A DNA stretch of 64,000 nucleotides. It comes from M0108 sp044228695 (GTDB lineage: Bacteria > Pseudomonadota > Gammaproteobacteria > Chromatiales > Chromatiaceae). The stretch is taken from contig JBGAUK010000001.1 of the NCBI GenBank assembly GCA_044228695.1, forward strand, positions 1 through 64,000. Reading direction: 5' to 3'. Position 1 is the first letter of the stretch; the number at the start of each line of letters is the position of its first letter. A program made the translations under genes and the position numbers. Below, piece by piece: positions 18,927-27,159 of the stretch. The notes beneath the pieces are model-generated. The model made no database searches and was not told the DNA's origin. It saw only the letters and a list, made by a program, of their open reading frames with translations.

Positions 18927-21434
18927 ATGAAAGCCGATATGCACGTCCTAGATTCGGCACTCTGGGGGGCCGCGCTCGTACTCGTGGCCACCTCCTGCCT
19001 CGCAACCGAGATAGAGACCACCGGGGCGCCAGGCTCCCCTGGCGCCACCACGACCATCAGCGGCCATCAACTGCCGCCACCCGACCCGAAGTTCGGCGGG
19101 GTCATCAAGGAGAAGGCATCCGATTCGAAACCCTGGTGGGCGCCACGCGTCGTGCCGCCGAAGGGGGCGCCCAACGTGCTGCTCATCATGACCGACGATA
19201 GCGGCTTCGGTGCGCCGAGCACCTTCGGTGGCGTCGTCCCGACCCCCGCACTGGATCGCATCGCGCAGGACGGGCTGCGTTACACCAATTTCCACTCCAC
19301 CTCGCTATGCTCGCCCACCCGAGCGGCCCTGATCACCGGGCGCAACCATCACGTGGCCGGTTTTGGGGTGGTGGGCGAGATCGCGACGGGGTTCCCCGGC
19401 TATGACTCGGTCATCCGCAAGGAGAACGGCACCATCGGCGAGATCCTGAAGGGGAACGGGTACGCAACCTCCTGGTTTGGCAAGAACCACAACACGCCCT
19501 TCTATCAGGCGACCCAGGCCGGCCCCTTCGATCAGTGGCCGAACGGCATGGGCTTCGAGTACTTCTTCGGCTTCGTCGGCGGCGACGCCAGCCAGTGGCA
19601 GCCGAACCTGTACCGCAATACGACGGCTATCTACCCCTTCGAGGGCAAGCCGGGCTGGAACCTGACCACGGCCATGGCCGATGAGGCGATCCAGTACATG
19701 AAGGAATTGAAGGAGATCGCGCCCGACAAGCCGTGGCTTGTCTATTACGTGCCGGGCGGCACCCACGCCCCGCATCATCCAACGCCGGAGTGGATCGAGA
19801 AGATCAGCGACATGCACCTCTTCGACGAGGGCTGGAACAAGATTCGCGAAACCATTTTCGCCAACCAGAAGCGCCTCGGCATCATGCCCGAGAATGCGGC
19901 CCTGACCGCGTGGCCGAAGGAGCTGCCGGAGTGGGATTCCCTCAGTTGGGATCAGAAGAAACTCTTCATCAAACAGGCCGACGTCTTCGGGGCCTACCTC
20001 GCCTACACCGACCATGAGATCGGCCGGGTCATCCAGGCGGTCGAAGACCTGGGCGAACTCGACAACACCCTGATCATCTACATCGCCGGCGACAACGGCG
20101 CCAGCGCGGAGGGCATGCTCAACGGCACACCGAACGAGTTCACCACCTTCAATGGCGTTGAAGTGCCGGTCAAGGACCAATTCCTCTGGTACGAGTTCTG
20201 GGGGTCCGACCGGACCTTCCCGCACTTTGCGGCGCCTTGGGCCTGGGCGATGGACACGCCCTTCAAGTGGATGAAGCAGGTGGCGTCGCACTTCGGCGGG
20301 ACGTCTCAGGGCGTGGCCATGTCGTGGCCTGGCCATATCAAGGACGTTGGTGGCATCCGCCGCCAGTTCCATCACATCATCGACATCGCCCCGACCATCC
20401 TTCAGGCGACCGGCATCGCGCAGCCCGAGACGATCAACGGCGTCAAGCAGCGCCCCATCGAAGGCGTGAGCATGGACTACACGTGGGACAAGGTGAACGC
20501 CAACGCGCCCACCCGGCACGCCACGCAATACTTCGAGATGCTCGGCAACCGCGCCATCTACCACGACGGTTGGTTGGCCGCCACGACCCCGGCGACGCTC
20601 CCATGGGAACTCAGCAGCAAACCGGCGCCCGACGTCATCACCGGATACCAGTGGGAGCTCTACCACGTCATGGATGATCCCACCCAGTCCAATGACCTGG
20701 CCGCCAAGATGCCGGACAAGCTCAAGCAGATGCAGGGCATCTTCTACGCCGAGGCGAAGAAGTATGACGTGCTGCCCCTCGACAACACGTCGCTCGCGCG
20801 CTGGAACGCGCCGAAGCCGAACCTCACCGCGGGTCGCAAGGTCTTCAGCTACACGGGTACGCTCACCGGCGTGCCCAACAGCGGCGCTCCGAGCATACTG
20901 AACAAGTCCTACAGCATCACCGCCGAGGTCACGATCCCGGAAGGTGGCGCAGAAGGCATGATCGTCACCGATGGCGGGCGCTTCGGCGGCTATGGACTCT
21001 TCCTGAGCAAGGGCGAACTGGGCATTGGCCGGGGCAAGCCGGTGCTCCTCTACAACCTGCTCGATCTCAAGCGCACCACCTGGGAAGGGCCCGAGTTAGG
21101 CGCCGGCAAGCACACCATCGTCTTCGACTTTAAGTCCGACGGTCCAGGGTTGGGCAAGGGCGGGACGGGCGTGCTCTCCGTGGATGGCAAGGAGGTGGCC
21201 AGGAATTCCATGGAGCACGCCACCCCGATCACCCTCCCGGAGGACGAAACCTTCGACATCGGCCAAGACACACGCACCGGCGTCGCCATGATCGAGTATC
21301 GCTACGAGCCGCCATTCACGTTCACCGGCACGATCGACAAGGTCACCTTTAACCTCGAACCGGAGCAGTACACGGCGGAAGAGCAAAAGCAAATGCCGGC
21401 CATTCGCGACCGGGCCGCGCGCGCGAAGGACTGA
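18927..21434 (+). CDS. Exported arylsulfatase (sulfatase family), copy 2
   Basis: This 835-aa sulfatase is a close paralogue of the one at 12647 with the same length and domain order. The leader (MKADMHVLDSALWGAALVLV) is followed by GAPGSPGATTTISGHQLPPP, NVLLIMTDDSGFG, the formylglycine site LCSPTRAALITGR with Cys at residue 128, GDNGASAEG, and a beta-rich C-terminal extension. The start ATG follows AAAGGAAAA. The two copies share long identical stretches such as CSPTRAALITGRNHH and diverge elsewhere, as expected of an old tandem duplication with possible substrate split. The small membrane-protein frame at 21439 starts 4 bases after its stop, suggesting cotranscription. Confidence 0.93.
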   Translation: MKADMHVLDSALWGAALVLVATSCLATEIETTGAPGSPGATTTISGHQLPPPDPKFGGVIKEKASDSKPWWAPRVVPPKGAPNVLLIMTDDSGFGAPSTFGGVVPTPALDRIAQDGLRYTNFHSTSLCSPTRAALITGRNHHVAGFGVVGEIATGFPGYDSVIRKENGTIGEILKGNGYATSWFGKNHNTPFYQATQAGPFDQWPNGMGFEYFFGFVGGDASQWQPNLYRNTTAIYPFEGKPGWNLTTAMADEAIQYMKELKEIAPDKPWLVYYVPGGTHAPHHPTPEWIEKISDMHLFDEGWNKIRETIFANQKRLGIMPENAALTAWPKELPEWDSLSWDQKKLFIKQADVFGAYLAYTDHEIGRVIQAVEDLGELDNTLIIYIAGDNGASAEGMLNGTPNEFTTFNGVEVPVKDQFLWYEFWGSDRTFPHFAAPWAWAMDTPFKWMKQVASHFGGTSQGVAMSWPGHIKDVGGIRRQFHHIIDIAPTILQATGIAQPETINGVKQRPIEGVSMDYTWDKVNANAPTRHATQYFEMLGNRAIYHDGWLAATTPATLPWELSSKPAPDVITGYQWELYHVMDDPTQSNDLAAKMPDKLKQMQGIFYAEAKKYDVLPLDNTSLARWNAPKPNLTAGRKVFSYTGTLTGVPNSGAPSILNKSYSITAEVTIPEGGAEGMIVTDGGRFGGYGLFLSKGELGIGRGKPVLLYNLLDLKRTTWEGPELGAGKHTIVFDFKSDGPGLGKGGTGVLSVDGKEVARNSMEHATPITLPEDETFDIGQDTRTGVAMIEYRYEPPFTFTGTIDKVTFNLEPEQYTAEEQKQMPAIRDRAARAKD

Positions 21435-21438
21435 TCGC

Positions 21439-21818
21439 GTGACGGACACCACCGAGAAATGGCTGGCCCTGGCCGCCGTGGCGGAGGCGGCCACAGGCCT
21501 GGCCCTGCTGTTGGCCCCGGCGTTCGTTGCCCGCCTGCTGCTAGGCCCTGACAACCTGACCGGGATCGCGGTGGTGCTCGCACGGGTGACCGGGATCAGC
21601 CTGATCGGGCTGGGCCTGAGCTGCTGGCCGGGGGACAGGGCGCTGGCCGGGATGCTGACCTACAGCGGGGCGTGACCCTGTACCTCGCCCTAGTCGGTAT
21701 CGCCGACGAATTCGTCGGGGTTCTACTGTGGCCGGCCGTGGTATTGCACGCCCTGCTGACAGGGTTACTGACGTGGGCCTGGAGGAGAAGGCCTGTGATT
21801 CCGCGGTCCCGGAGCTGA
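21439..21818 (+). pseudogene. Small integral membrane protein, frameshifted
   Basis: The frame opening at GTG 21439 (AAGGA upstream) encodes a hydrophobic protein (KWLALAAVAEAATGLALLLA, VVLARVTGISLIGLGL). It stops at 21675 right after GMLTYSGA. The next frame, from 21672, carries on with VTLYLALVGIADEFVG and VLLWPAVVLHALLTGLLTW, ending at 21818. Together they make a four-helix membrane protein of about 126 aa of a common uncharacterised type. A single missing base at GGGGCG|TGA (about 21667-21672) explains the break. It may be a true pseudogene or a sequencing error in a G-run. It would otherwise be the second gene of the arylsulfatase-2 operon. Confidence 0.8.
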
Positions 21819-21891
21819 ATCCCCGGATCGTCGGCGGTGTCACGGTCAGGATGGAGCAGTGCCCCCTACCGCGACCCTGCGGTGAAAACGC

Positions 21892-21910
21892 ATCGCGTCA
21901 TCGACGCGAT
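21892..21910. promoter_or_regulatory. Perfect inverted repeat upstream of the lipoprotein gene
   Basis: ATCGCGTC (21892-21899) and GACGCGAT (21903-21910) flank a 3-base centre ATC, followed by ATATATC. The symmetry, the location 30-50 bases before the lipoprotein start and the absence of a T-run suggest an operator rather than a terminator. The cognate factor is unknown. Confidence 0.4.
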
Positions 21911-21941
21911 ATATCATCCAAGTTGTCTGAGTCTAAATCTT

Positions 21942-22523
21942 ATGAACAAAATGTTGTGGAGAATGACCCGTGTCGCCGTCCTGGCGGCGGCCCTGCCCCT
22001 GTTCACGGCCTGTAGCACCCTGGGGACGGACGACAGTAAGGAGCCCGGCGCCTTAGTGGTCGAGACCGTCCAGATGACCGCGACCGTCAAGGCCGTGGAT
22101 CGGCGTAATCGCACCGTCACCCTGGCGGGCAAGAACGGCAAGCGGGAGACTTATAAGGTGGGCAAGGAGGCGGTCAACTTTGACCAGATCAAGGTGGGCG
22201 ACCGGGTGACTGTCAAGGTGACCGAGGCGCTGGCCGTGTTCCTGCGGCCTCAGGGTACCCCACCCAGCGTCGGCGAAGGGACCGCGATCGCCTTGGCGCC
22301 CAAGGGGGCGATGCCGGGCGGTATGGTGGCTACCACATCGGAGGTGACGGCCCGGGTGGTATCTGTGGACGCTGCCAGCCATCACGCAACCCTGCAGCTT
22401 CCCGATGGACGTAAGAGAACGGTGAGCGTTAACCCGAACATCGACCTGACGAAGGTTGCTCCGGGTAGTGCCGTGACGGTGCAGGTCGCCGACGCCCTGG
22501 CCATTTCGGTGGAAAGGCCGTAG
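21942..22523 (+). CDS. Lipoprotein with two repeated beta-barrel-like domains
   Basis: The 193-aa precursor has a lipoprotein signal (LPLFTAC, Cys about 24). Two similar halves of about 60 aa follow: TATVKAVDRRNRTVTLAGKN...VGDRVTVKVTEALAV, and TARVVSVDAASHHATLQLPD...GSAVTVQVADALAI. The pattern of alternating hydrophobic and charged residues and the VGDRVTV-type turn resemble small OB/SH3-like barrels (DUF1344/DUF5666-like), arranged as an internal duplication. It is probably anchored to the outer membrane facing the periplasm. The ATG at 21942 is taken as start, and the ATG at 21963 would also leave a usable signal. It precedes an outer-membrane barrel gene. No function is known. Confidence 0.75.
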   Translation: MNKMLWRMTRVAVLAAALPLFTACSTLGTDDSKEPGALVVETVQMTATVKAVDRRNRTVTLAGKNGKRETYKVGKEAVNFDQIKVGDRVTVKVTEALAVFLRPQGTPPSVGEGTAIALAPKGAMPGGMVATTSEVTARVVSVDAASHHATLQLPDGRKRTVSVNPNIDLTKVAPGSAVTVQVADALAISVERP

Positions 22524-22619
22524 GGCTGAAATGCGAATGACCTCAGTCCTGCACTGAACCAGGCTCACTGGCCGACCGGGAGCATCTCCCGGTTCGGCTA
22601 CTTACAAAGGCAAACCAAG

Positions 22620-23459
22620 ATGAATAAGTCCTTATTGCAAGCGGGAGCCTGGTTGGCGATTACTGGCTCCAGCCTCCTGGCGTCAACCGGTTCCGCCGTA
22701 GCCGCCAAGGTGGATAGTTATGACGGGCAATGGCATTACAACTTCACGCCCTATCTGTGGTTTCCGAATATCGAACAGCGGCTCCAGCACACGAACCCCT
22801 GGGGGGGCGGCCAGAGCGTCGAGGTGGAGGTCAAGCCAGACAGCTACCTCAGCAACCTCAAGTTCGGCCTGATGGGCACCCTGGAGGCGCGCAAGGGGAA
22901 CTGGTCCCTGGTCACGGATCTGATCTACACCGACTTTGGCCATCAGGATGGGCGAATCAAGCAGGTGCAAGGGCCCTTGGGCGCCGGACCCCTGGCGATC
23001 GACCGGAATGTCGATGTGAAGGTTCAAGCCTTGATCTGGCAAGGCGCCGCCGGCTACACCCTCGCCCGGGGTCCCGCGGGGACTCTGGACCTCTTGGGCG
23101 GCATCCGCTACCTGGGCATGGACACCGAAACTGGCCTGAGTTTCTCCGGTCCCGACGGCCTCCTGTCACCCTCGCTCAGCCGTTCTCAACGGCTGGACGT
23201 CTGGGATGGCTTTGTGGGGGTACGCGGGGAGCTGTTCCTGGGCGATGCGAATCAGTGGTTTCTGCCCTACTATCTTGATGTCGGTGTAGGCAATTACTCA
23301 AATTGGAGCTGGCAAGGCCTGGTTGGGGTCGGCTATCGCCTGAGCTGGGGCGATCTGCTGCTGGCCTTCCGCACCCTCAACTATGCGACGACCGGTGATG
23401 AGGTCTTGCAAAAGTTGAGCATGACCGGCCCGGCCCTTGGGGTCACGTTCCATTGGTAA
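22620..23459 (+). CDS. Outer-membrane beta-barrel protein
   Basis: This 279-aa protein has a signal peptide (MNKSLLQAGAWLAITGSSLL, ending AVAAK) and then amphipathic beta strands rich in aromatic girdle residues (WHYNFTPYLWFPNIEQRL, TDLIYTDFGHQDG, WSWQGLVGVGYRLSWGDLLL). It ends VTFHW, with the terminal aromatic residue recognised by the Bam machinery. The strand count suggests a small barrel of 10-12 strands. A hairpin (GCCGACCGGGA / TCCCGGTTCGGC around 22571-22600) lies in the leader. It sits in the accessory envelope cluster between a lipoprotein and a GRPLTP-motif protein. Substrate or role cannot be inferred. Confidence 0.85.
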   Translation: MNKSLLQAGAWLAITGSSLLASTGSAVAAKVDSYDGQWHYNFTPYLWFPNIEQRLQHTNPWGGGQSVEVEVKPDSYLSNLKFGLMGTLEARKGNWSLVTDLIYTDFGHQDGRIKQVQGPLGAGPLAIDRNVDVKVQALIWQGAAGYTLARGPAGTLDLLGGIRYLGMDTETGLSFSGPDGLLSPSLSRSQRLDVWDGFVGVRGELFLGDANQWFLPYYLDVGVGNYSNWSWQGLVGVGYRLSWGDLLLAFRTLNYATTGDEVLQKLSMTGPALGVTFHW

Positions 23460-23597
23460 GGATTGCCCCCTAAAGTGAACCTGGGCGACAGGCCCACCGC
23501 AGCCTGTCGCGAAAGGTCGAGTAACCAGGCGTCTAAGTGGTAATAATCGGGACGATTGCCGGTAATCCCGCCCTTAATTCCTAACCGAGGTAGTCAC

Positions 23598-23915
23598 GTG
23601 TTCAACACAATGTCCAAAGCCATCCTCCTCGCGACCCTGGCTCTGTCCTCGGTCCTGGCCGTGGAAGTTGCCCTTGATGCCGGGCTGGTCGTCCCCAAGG
23701 CGCATGCCGTGATTGGCAGGCCCCTGACCCCGATGAGCTACGCCGGGGTGGCCCGCCGCACCAGCCGCCGCATGATCTATGCGACGTCCGTCTATGCGGC
23801 GACCCTGCCCGCGGGCTGTCGGACGGTCAGCATCGAAGGGACTTCCCTGTATCAATGCGGGGGGACCTACTACCAGACCAGCGGCAGCCGCTACGTGGTG
23901 GTGAGGGTGGATTAA
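23598..23915 (+). CDS. Small exported protein with GRPLTPMSYAG motif at the mature N-terminus
   Basis: The start is taken as GTG 23598, 7 nt behind GAGG; the ATG at 23610 is too far from it. The 105-aa precursor has a signal sequence ending in PKAHA, so cleavage would leave a mature chain starting VIGRPLTPMSYAGVARRTS. A C-terminal part follows with two cysteines (LPAGCRTVSIEG, LYQCGGTYYQ) and a YVVVRVD end, a pattern seen in small secreted proteins of unknown function. The GRP motif is nearly identical to that at the C-terminus of the 17011 protein and in the 24803 protein. The next gene (DUF2092) begins 78 bp downstream. Confidence 0.8.
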   Translation: MFNTMSKAILLATLALSSVLAVEVALDAGLVVPKAHAVIGRPLTPMSYAGVARRTSRRMIYATSVYAATLPAGCRTVSIEGTSLYQCGGTYYQTSGSRYVVVRVD

Positions 23916-23993
23916 CCCCGGTCTTCCCATCTATCCCCAGCAAACAGCGATGGCCCCGAGCCATCAACACCCATTCCAGGAGTCGATCCCCTT

Positions 23994-24782
23994 ATGCAAG
24001 CAAGTAACCTCGGAACCATCCCCAACCACCTCCGCCTGGCTAGCCGTGGTCTGATACTGGCGGGAGCGCTGATCACGGCCTCCTCCGGCGCCCAAGCCGA
24101 GGCCGGCGACGATGCCAAGGCCATTCTCAAGGCCATGTCGGACTTTATGGGCAGCCAGCAAACCATCGGGCTGACCTTTGACAGCGATATCGAGATCATT
24201 ACCCCGGAATTGGAGAAACTCCAGTTCACCAATTCCGGCGAGGTGCTCTTGAGCCGCCCGGACAAACTGCGCGCTCACCGTAAAGGTGGCTATGCCGACG
24301 TGGAGATGGTCTTCGATGGCAAGACCGTCAGCATCCTCGGCAAGAATCTCAACGGCTATGCCCAATTGGAGGCACCGGGGAGCGTGGACCAGTTGCTTGA
24401 GGCCCTGCGGGCGGGTCATGGTGTCGCCCTGCCGGGGGCGGACCTGCTCCAGTCGAAATCCTATGACACCCTGGTGGCCGGGGTACTGGAGGCCAAACAT
24501 ATTGGCCGCGGTGTCATCGACGGCGTGGAATGCGAGCATCTGGCCTTCCGCAACTTTGATACGGACTGGCAGTTATGGGTTGAGGTCGGTGACCGGCCGA
24601 TGCCACGCAAAATGGTCATCACCAGCAAAACGGTGAATAACGCCCCGCAATACACCCTGCGGGTCAAGAACTGGAAAACCGACATCGTGCCAGCGGCCGA
24701 TGCCTTCACCTTCACGCCCCCGGCCAACGCCACCCAACTGAGCCCGGATGCCCTTGCCGAGCTTGACGAATTGCCCAAGTAA
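23994..24782 (+). CDS. DUF2092 family periplasmic protein
   Basis: This 262-aa precursor has a signal peptide (GLILAGALITASSGAQAEAG). It matches DUF2092 throughout: AILKAMSDFMGSQQTIGLTF, LLSRPDKLRAHRKGGYADVE, VFDGKTVSILGKNLNGYAQL, GVIDGVECEHLAFRN, WQLWVEVGDRPMPRKMVITS and FTFTPPANATQL. The fold is probably LolA/LppX-like, a half-barrel that shields a hydrophobic ligand, and no ligand is established. The ATG at 23994 has CAGGAG upstream. It lies between two GRP-motif genes, with the downstream one only 20 bp away, so these are likely cotranscribed. Confidence 0.9.
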   Translation: MQASNLGTIPNHLRLASRGLILAGALITASSGAQAEAGDDAKAILKAMSDFMGSQQTIGLTFDSDIEIITPELEKLQFTNSGEVLLSRPDKLRAHRKGGYADVEMVFDGKTVSILGKNLNGYAQLEAPGSVDQLLEALRAGHGVALPGADLLQSKSYDTLVAGVLEAKHIGRGVIDGVECEHLAFRNFDTDWQLWVEVGDRPMPRKMVITSKTVNNAPQYTLRVKNWKTDIVPAADAFTFTPPANATQLSPDALAELDELPK

Positions 24783-24802
24783 ATTCCCCAAGGAGAAAGC
24801 TC

Positions 24803-25132
24803 ATGACTCGCATTACACCCAGGGTTGTACTCATAGTTGGCCTGGCTTCCGCCGGCTGGCTGGCTAATGGCCACTTCGGGCCCACCCTGCCCGGTTTTCT
24901 GGTCGCCACCGCCGGGGCGGTGGTCGGTCGTCCCGCTACCCCCATCAGCTATGCCGGGGTCGCCCGGAGATCCACCGTCGGCGTCGGTGCCCCCGGGGTC
25001 GGCGTCAGACCTGGGGTCGGGGTCGGCGCGCCGGGCGTCGGCGTAGCACCCGGGGTCGGGCTCGGTGCGCCCGGGGTGGGGGTGCAGCCCATGAACCGTG
25101 GCGGCCCCGTGAACCGTGTGGGGGTTCGCTAA
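24803..25132 (+). CDS. Small exported protein: GRPATPISYAG motif followed by elastin-like Gly/Val/Pro repeats
   Basis: The start ATG has a perfect AAGGAG site. The 109-aa precursor has a hydrophobic leader (VVLIVGLASAGWLANGHFG) and a second hydrophobic patch ending ATAGA. The motif VVGRPATPISYAGVARRS is followed by a low-complexity tail in which units of the form VGVGAPGVGV/RPGVGVGAPG repeat about four times, including VGVAP as in elastin. It lies 20 bp after the DUF2092 gene. This is the third protein in the window carrying the GRPxTPxSxAG motif. The tail predicts a flexible, surface-exposed or matrix-forming polymer. No enzyme signature is present. Confidence 0.8.
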   Translation: MTRITPRVVLIVGLASAGWLANGHFGPTLPGFLVATAGAVVGRPATPISYAGVARRSTVGVGAPGVGVRPGVGVGAPGVGVAPGVGLGAPGVGVQPMNRGGPVNRVGVR

Positions 25133-25164
25133 ACCCTAAGCCCCCGGCGATCTCCAACCGAGGC

Positions 25165-25198
25165 CCAAGGGGGCGAAAACCCTATTTCGCCCCCTTGG
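25165..25198. terminator. Strong hairpin between the GRPATP gene and the MscS gene
   Basis: A 14-bp perfect stem pairs CCAAGGGGGCGAAA (25165-25178) with its complement (25185-25198) across a 6-base loop. No clear T-run follows. It probably acts as a transcript end or 3' stabiliser, and it covers the TTG at 25195, which argues against that codon as the MscS start. Confidence 0.6.
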
Positions 25199-25281
25199 CC
25201 ACCCGTGTCGGCCATCCTATGCTTCTGCTTCCCTCACGCGTCACATACCCCAGGAGCAGCGCCATTTTCCCGCCGCTGTTC

Positions 25282-27153
25282 ATGAAAGGGCCGGCCTTCC
25301 TCGGTATCCTGAGGGTTGCACCACCCGCCACTTGGGTGCGCTGGCTGCCGGTCTTGGTGGCCCTATGCCTCATGGCCGGAAACGTGCGCGGCCAAGAGGC
25401 GGAGTACCCGCTGCAACCCCCGGACCGCGGCAGCCCCCGCGCCACCCTGGTAACCTTCCTCGCGGCTGGCGATGCCCTCGCTGCCTATATGGCCGACGAG
25501 TATCTGGCTAACCCCACGCGGGAGGAATTTCAGCACCTCAGTCAATTGGGCGCGGCAGCAGTGGCCTGTCTGGACTTGAGCGAAACGCCACCGGCGGCGC
25601 GTCTCAAGGCTGGCCGGGCCGCGGCCGTCGCCCTTTACGAGACCCTGAGCCGGCTACCCCCGCCGGCCATCGAGGACATTCCCGCCGCCGATGGCATGGG
25701 CCAGCTCGGCGGCGCTGCGGCCAATTCTTGGGTCATCCCCCATACCGAAATCACCCTGGCAAAGGTAGAAAAGGGTCCTCAAAGCGGTGAATTCCTCTTC
25801 AGCCCCACCACCGTTGCCCATGCGAATGACTACTTCGAGAGGGTGCACCCACTGCCCCTCACCCGCGCCCTGCCCCTGGAAAACTTGCACGACGTGCTGG
25901 TCAATGGCGGCGGATGGATGATCCCCTACGCCTGGGTCCAATCCTTGCCAGGCTGGCTACAAACCCCGCTGGCCGGTCAATCCCTCTGGAAATGGCTCGC
26001 TCTGGCCCTGGTCCTGGCGATCTTTTGGCTTTTTCTGCGCTGGGCCTATCGCCTGTCGCGGCTGGCCGAGCATGAACGCCCCTTCCTCCGGGCCCTGGCC
26101 CAGATGGCCTTGCCGACCTATTTGCTGCTTGCCAGTCCCACCATTGCCTATCTTGCGCTGGTACAACTCAACCTGATCGACGGCGTCGCCACCGCGGTCG
26201 GTTTGGTAACCACCGCTATCATGTTCCTGGCCGGGGCCTGGATTTCCTGGCGGCTGGCACCCGTGGTCGCCGAGGCCATGATCGCATCACCCAAGATTCC
26301 CCTGGAGAGCGTCGATGCCCATCTGATCCGCATCACCGCCCGCCTCCTGGGGGCCTTGGGCGCCGCCGGGCTGCTGGTCCTTGGGGCCGACTGGCTAGGC
26401 ATTCCCCTGTACGGCATCATCGCCGGACTGGGCGTCGGTGGCCTGGCCTTCGCCCTCGCCGCCAAACCGAGTCTCGAGAATCTGATTGGCGGCATCAACC
26501 TCTTCGCCGACAAGCCCATGAAGGTGGGCGACCTCTGCAAGTACGGCTCCGAGATCGGCTGGATCGAGGCCATTGGCATCCGCTCTACCCGCATCAGAGG
26601 GCGGGATCGCACCCTGACCAGCATCCCCAACGGCATGCTCGCAACCATGCCGGTCGTGAATATGAGCCAACGCGATCAGATGCTGATCCAGTCTCTGGTC
26701 ACGGTGCGCTACGAGACCAGCCCGGAACAGCTCCGCTATCTTCTCGCCAAGATCCGCGAGATGTTGGTGGGCCATCCGCGTATCGACCCCGATTCGGCGC
26801 GGGCCCGGTTCATCGATTTTGGCTCCAGTTCGCTGGATATCGAGGTCTACGCCTATGTCCAGACCCGGGACTGGGCGGAGTTTCTCGCCATCAGGGAGGA
26901 CATCCTGCTGCGGATCATGGACATCGTCGCTCACAGCGGGACCAGCTTCGCCTTCCCCTCGCAAACGCTCTATGTTGCCCGCGACGGTGGACTCGATGCC
27001 CAAGGTGCCCTACTTGCGGAAGCCGAGGTGCGCCAATGGCGGGAAGAGGGCAGCCTGCCCTTCCCGAACTTCCCGCCAGAGCACCTGGAACGGATGCGCG
27101 GCCAAGTCGCCTATCCGCCACCGGGTTCTCCGGGGGCGACAACCGCGGCTTGA
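25282..27153 (+). CDS. MscS-family mechanosensitive ion channel with exported N-terminal domain
   Basis: The protein has about 623 aa. A signal-like helix (VRWLPVLVALCLMAGNVRGQ) precedes a periplasmic helical domain of about 180 residues. Transmembrane helices follow (WKWLALALVLAIFWLFLRWA, LPTYLLLASPTIAYLALV, TTAIMFLAGAWISWRLAPVV, LLGALGAAGLLVLGADWLGI). The MscS pore and beta domain contain GLGVGGLAFALAAKPSLENL, VGDLCKYGSEIGWIEAIGIR and LTSIPNGMLA. MscS channels release solutes on hypo-osmotic shock. The ATG at 25282 is chosen because it precedes the signal sequence. The best Shine-Dalgarno (AGGAG 25252-25256) points at an ATT at 25264, so the start is uncertain, and ATG 25219 is a further option. 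Confidence 0.88.
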   Translation: MKGPAFLGILRVAPPATWVRWLPVLVALCLMAGNVRGQEAEYPLQPPDRGSPRATLVTFLAAGDALAAYMADEYLANPTREEFQHLSQLGAAAVACLDLSETPPAARLKAGRAAAVALYETLSRLPPPAIEDIPAADGMGQLGGAAANSWVIPHTEITLAKVEKGPQSGEFLFSPTTVAHANDYFERVHPLPLTRALPLENLHDVLVNGGGWMIPYAWVQSLPGWLQTPLAGQSLWKWLALALVLAIFWLFLRWAYRLSRLAEHERPFLRALAQMALPTYLLLASPTIAYLALVQLNLIDGVATAVGLVTTAIMFLAGAWISWRLAPVVAEAMIASPKIPLESVDAHLIRITARLLGALGAAGLLVLGADWLGIPLYGIIAGLGVGGLAFALAAKPSLENLIGGINLFADKPMKVGDLCKYGSEIGWIEAIGIRSTRIRGRDRTLTSIPNGMLATMPVVNMSQRDQMLIQSLVTVRYETSPEQLRYLLAKIREMLVGHPRIDPDSARARFIDFGSSSLDIEVYAYVQTRDWAEFLAIREDILLRIMDIVAHSGTSFAFPSQTLYVARDGGLDAQGALLAEAEVRQWREEGSLPFPNFPPEHLERMRGQVAYPPPGSPGATTAA

Positions 27154-27159
27154 CCTCCA

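Noticed and set aside
22571..22600. Hairpin before the outer-membrane barrel gene as a terminator
   Set aside because: There is no T-run after it and the next start codon is within 25 bases, so at most it is a leader structure.
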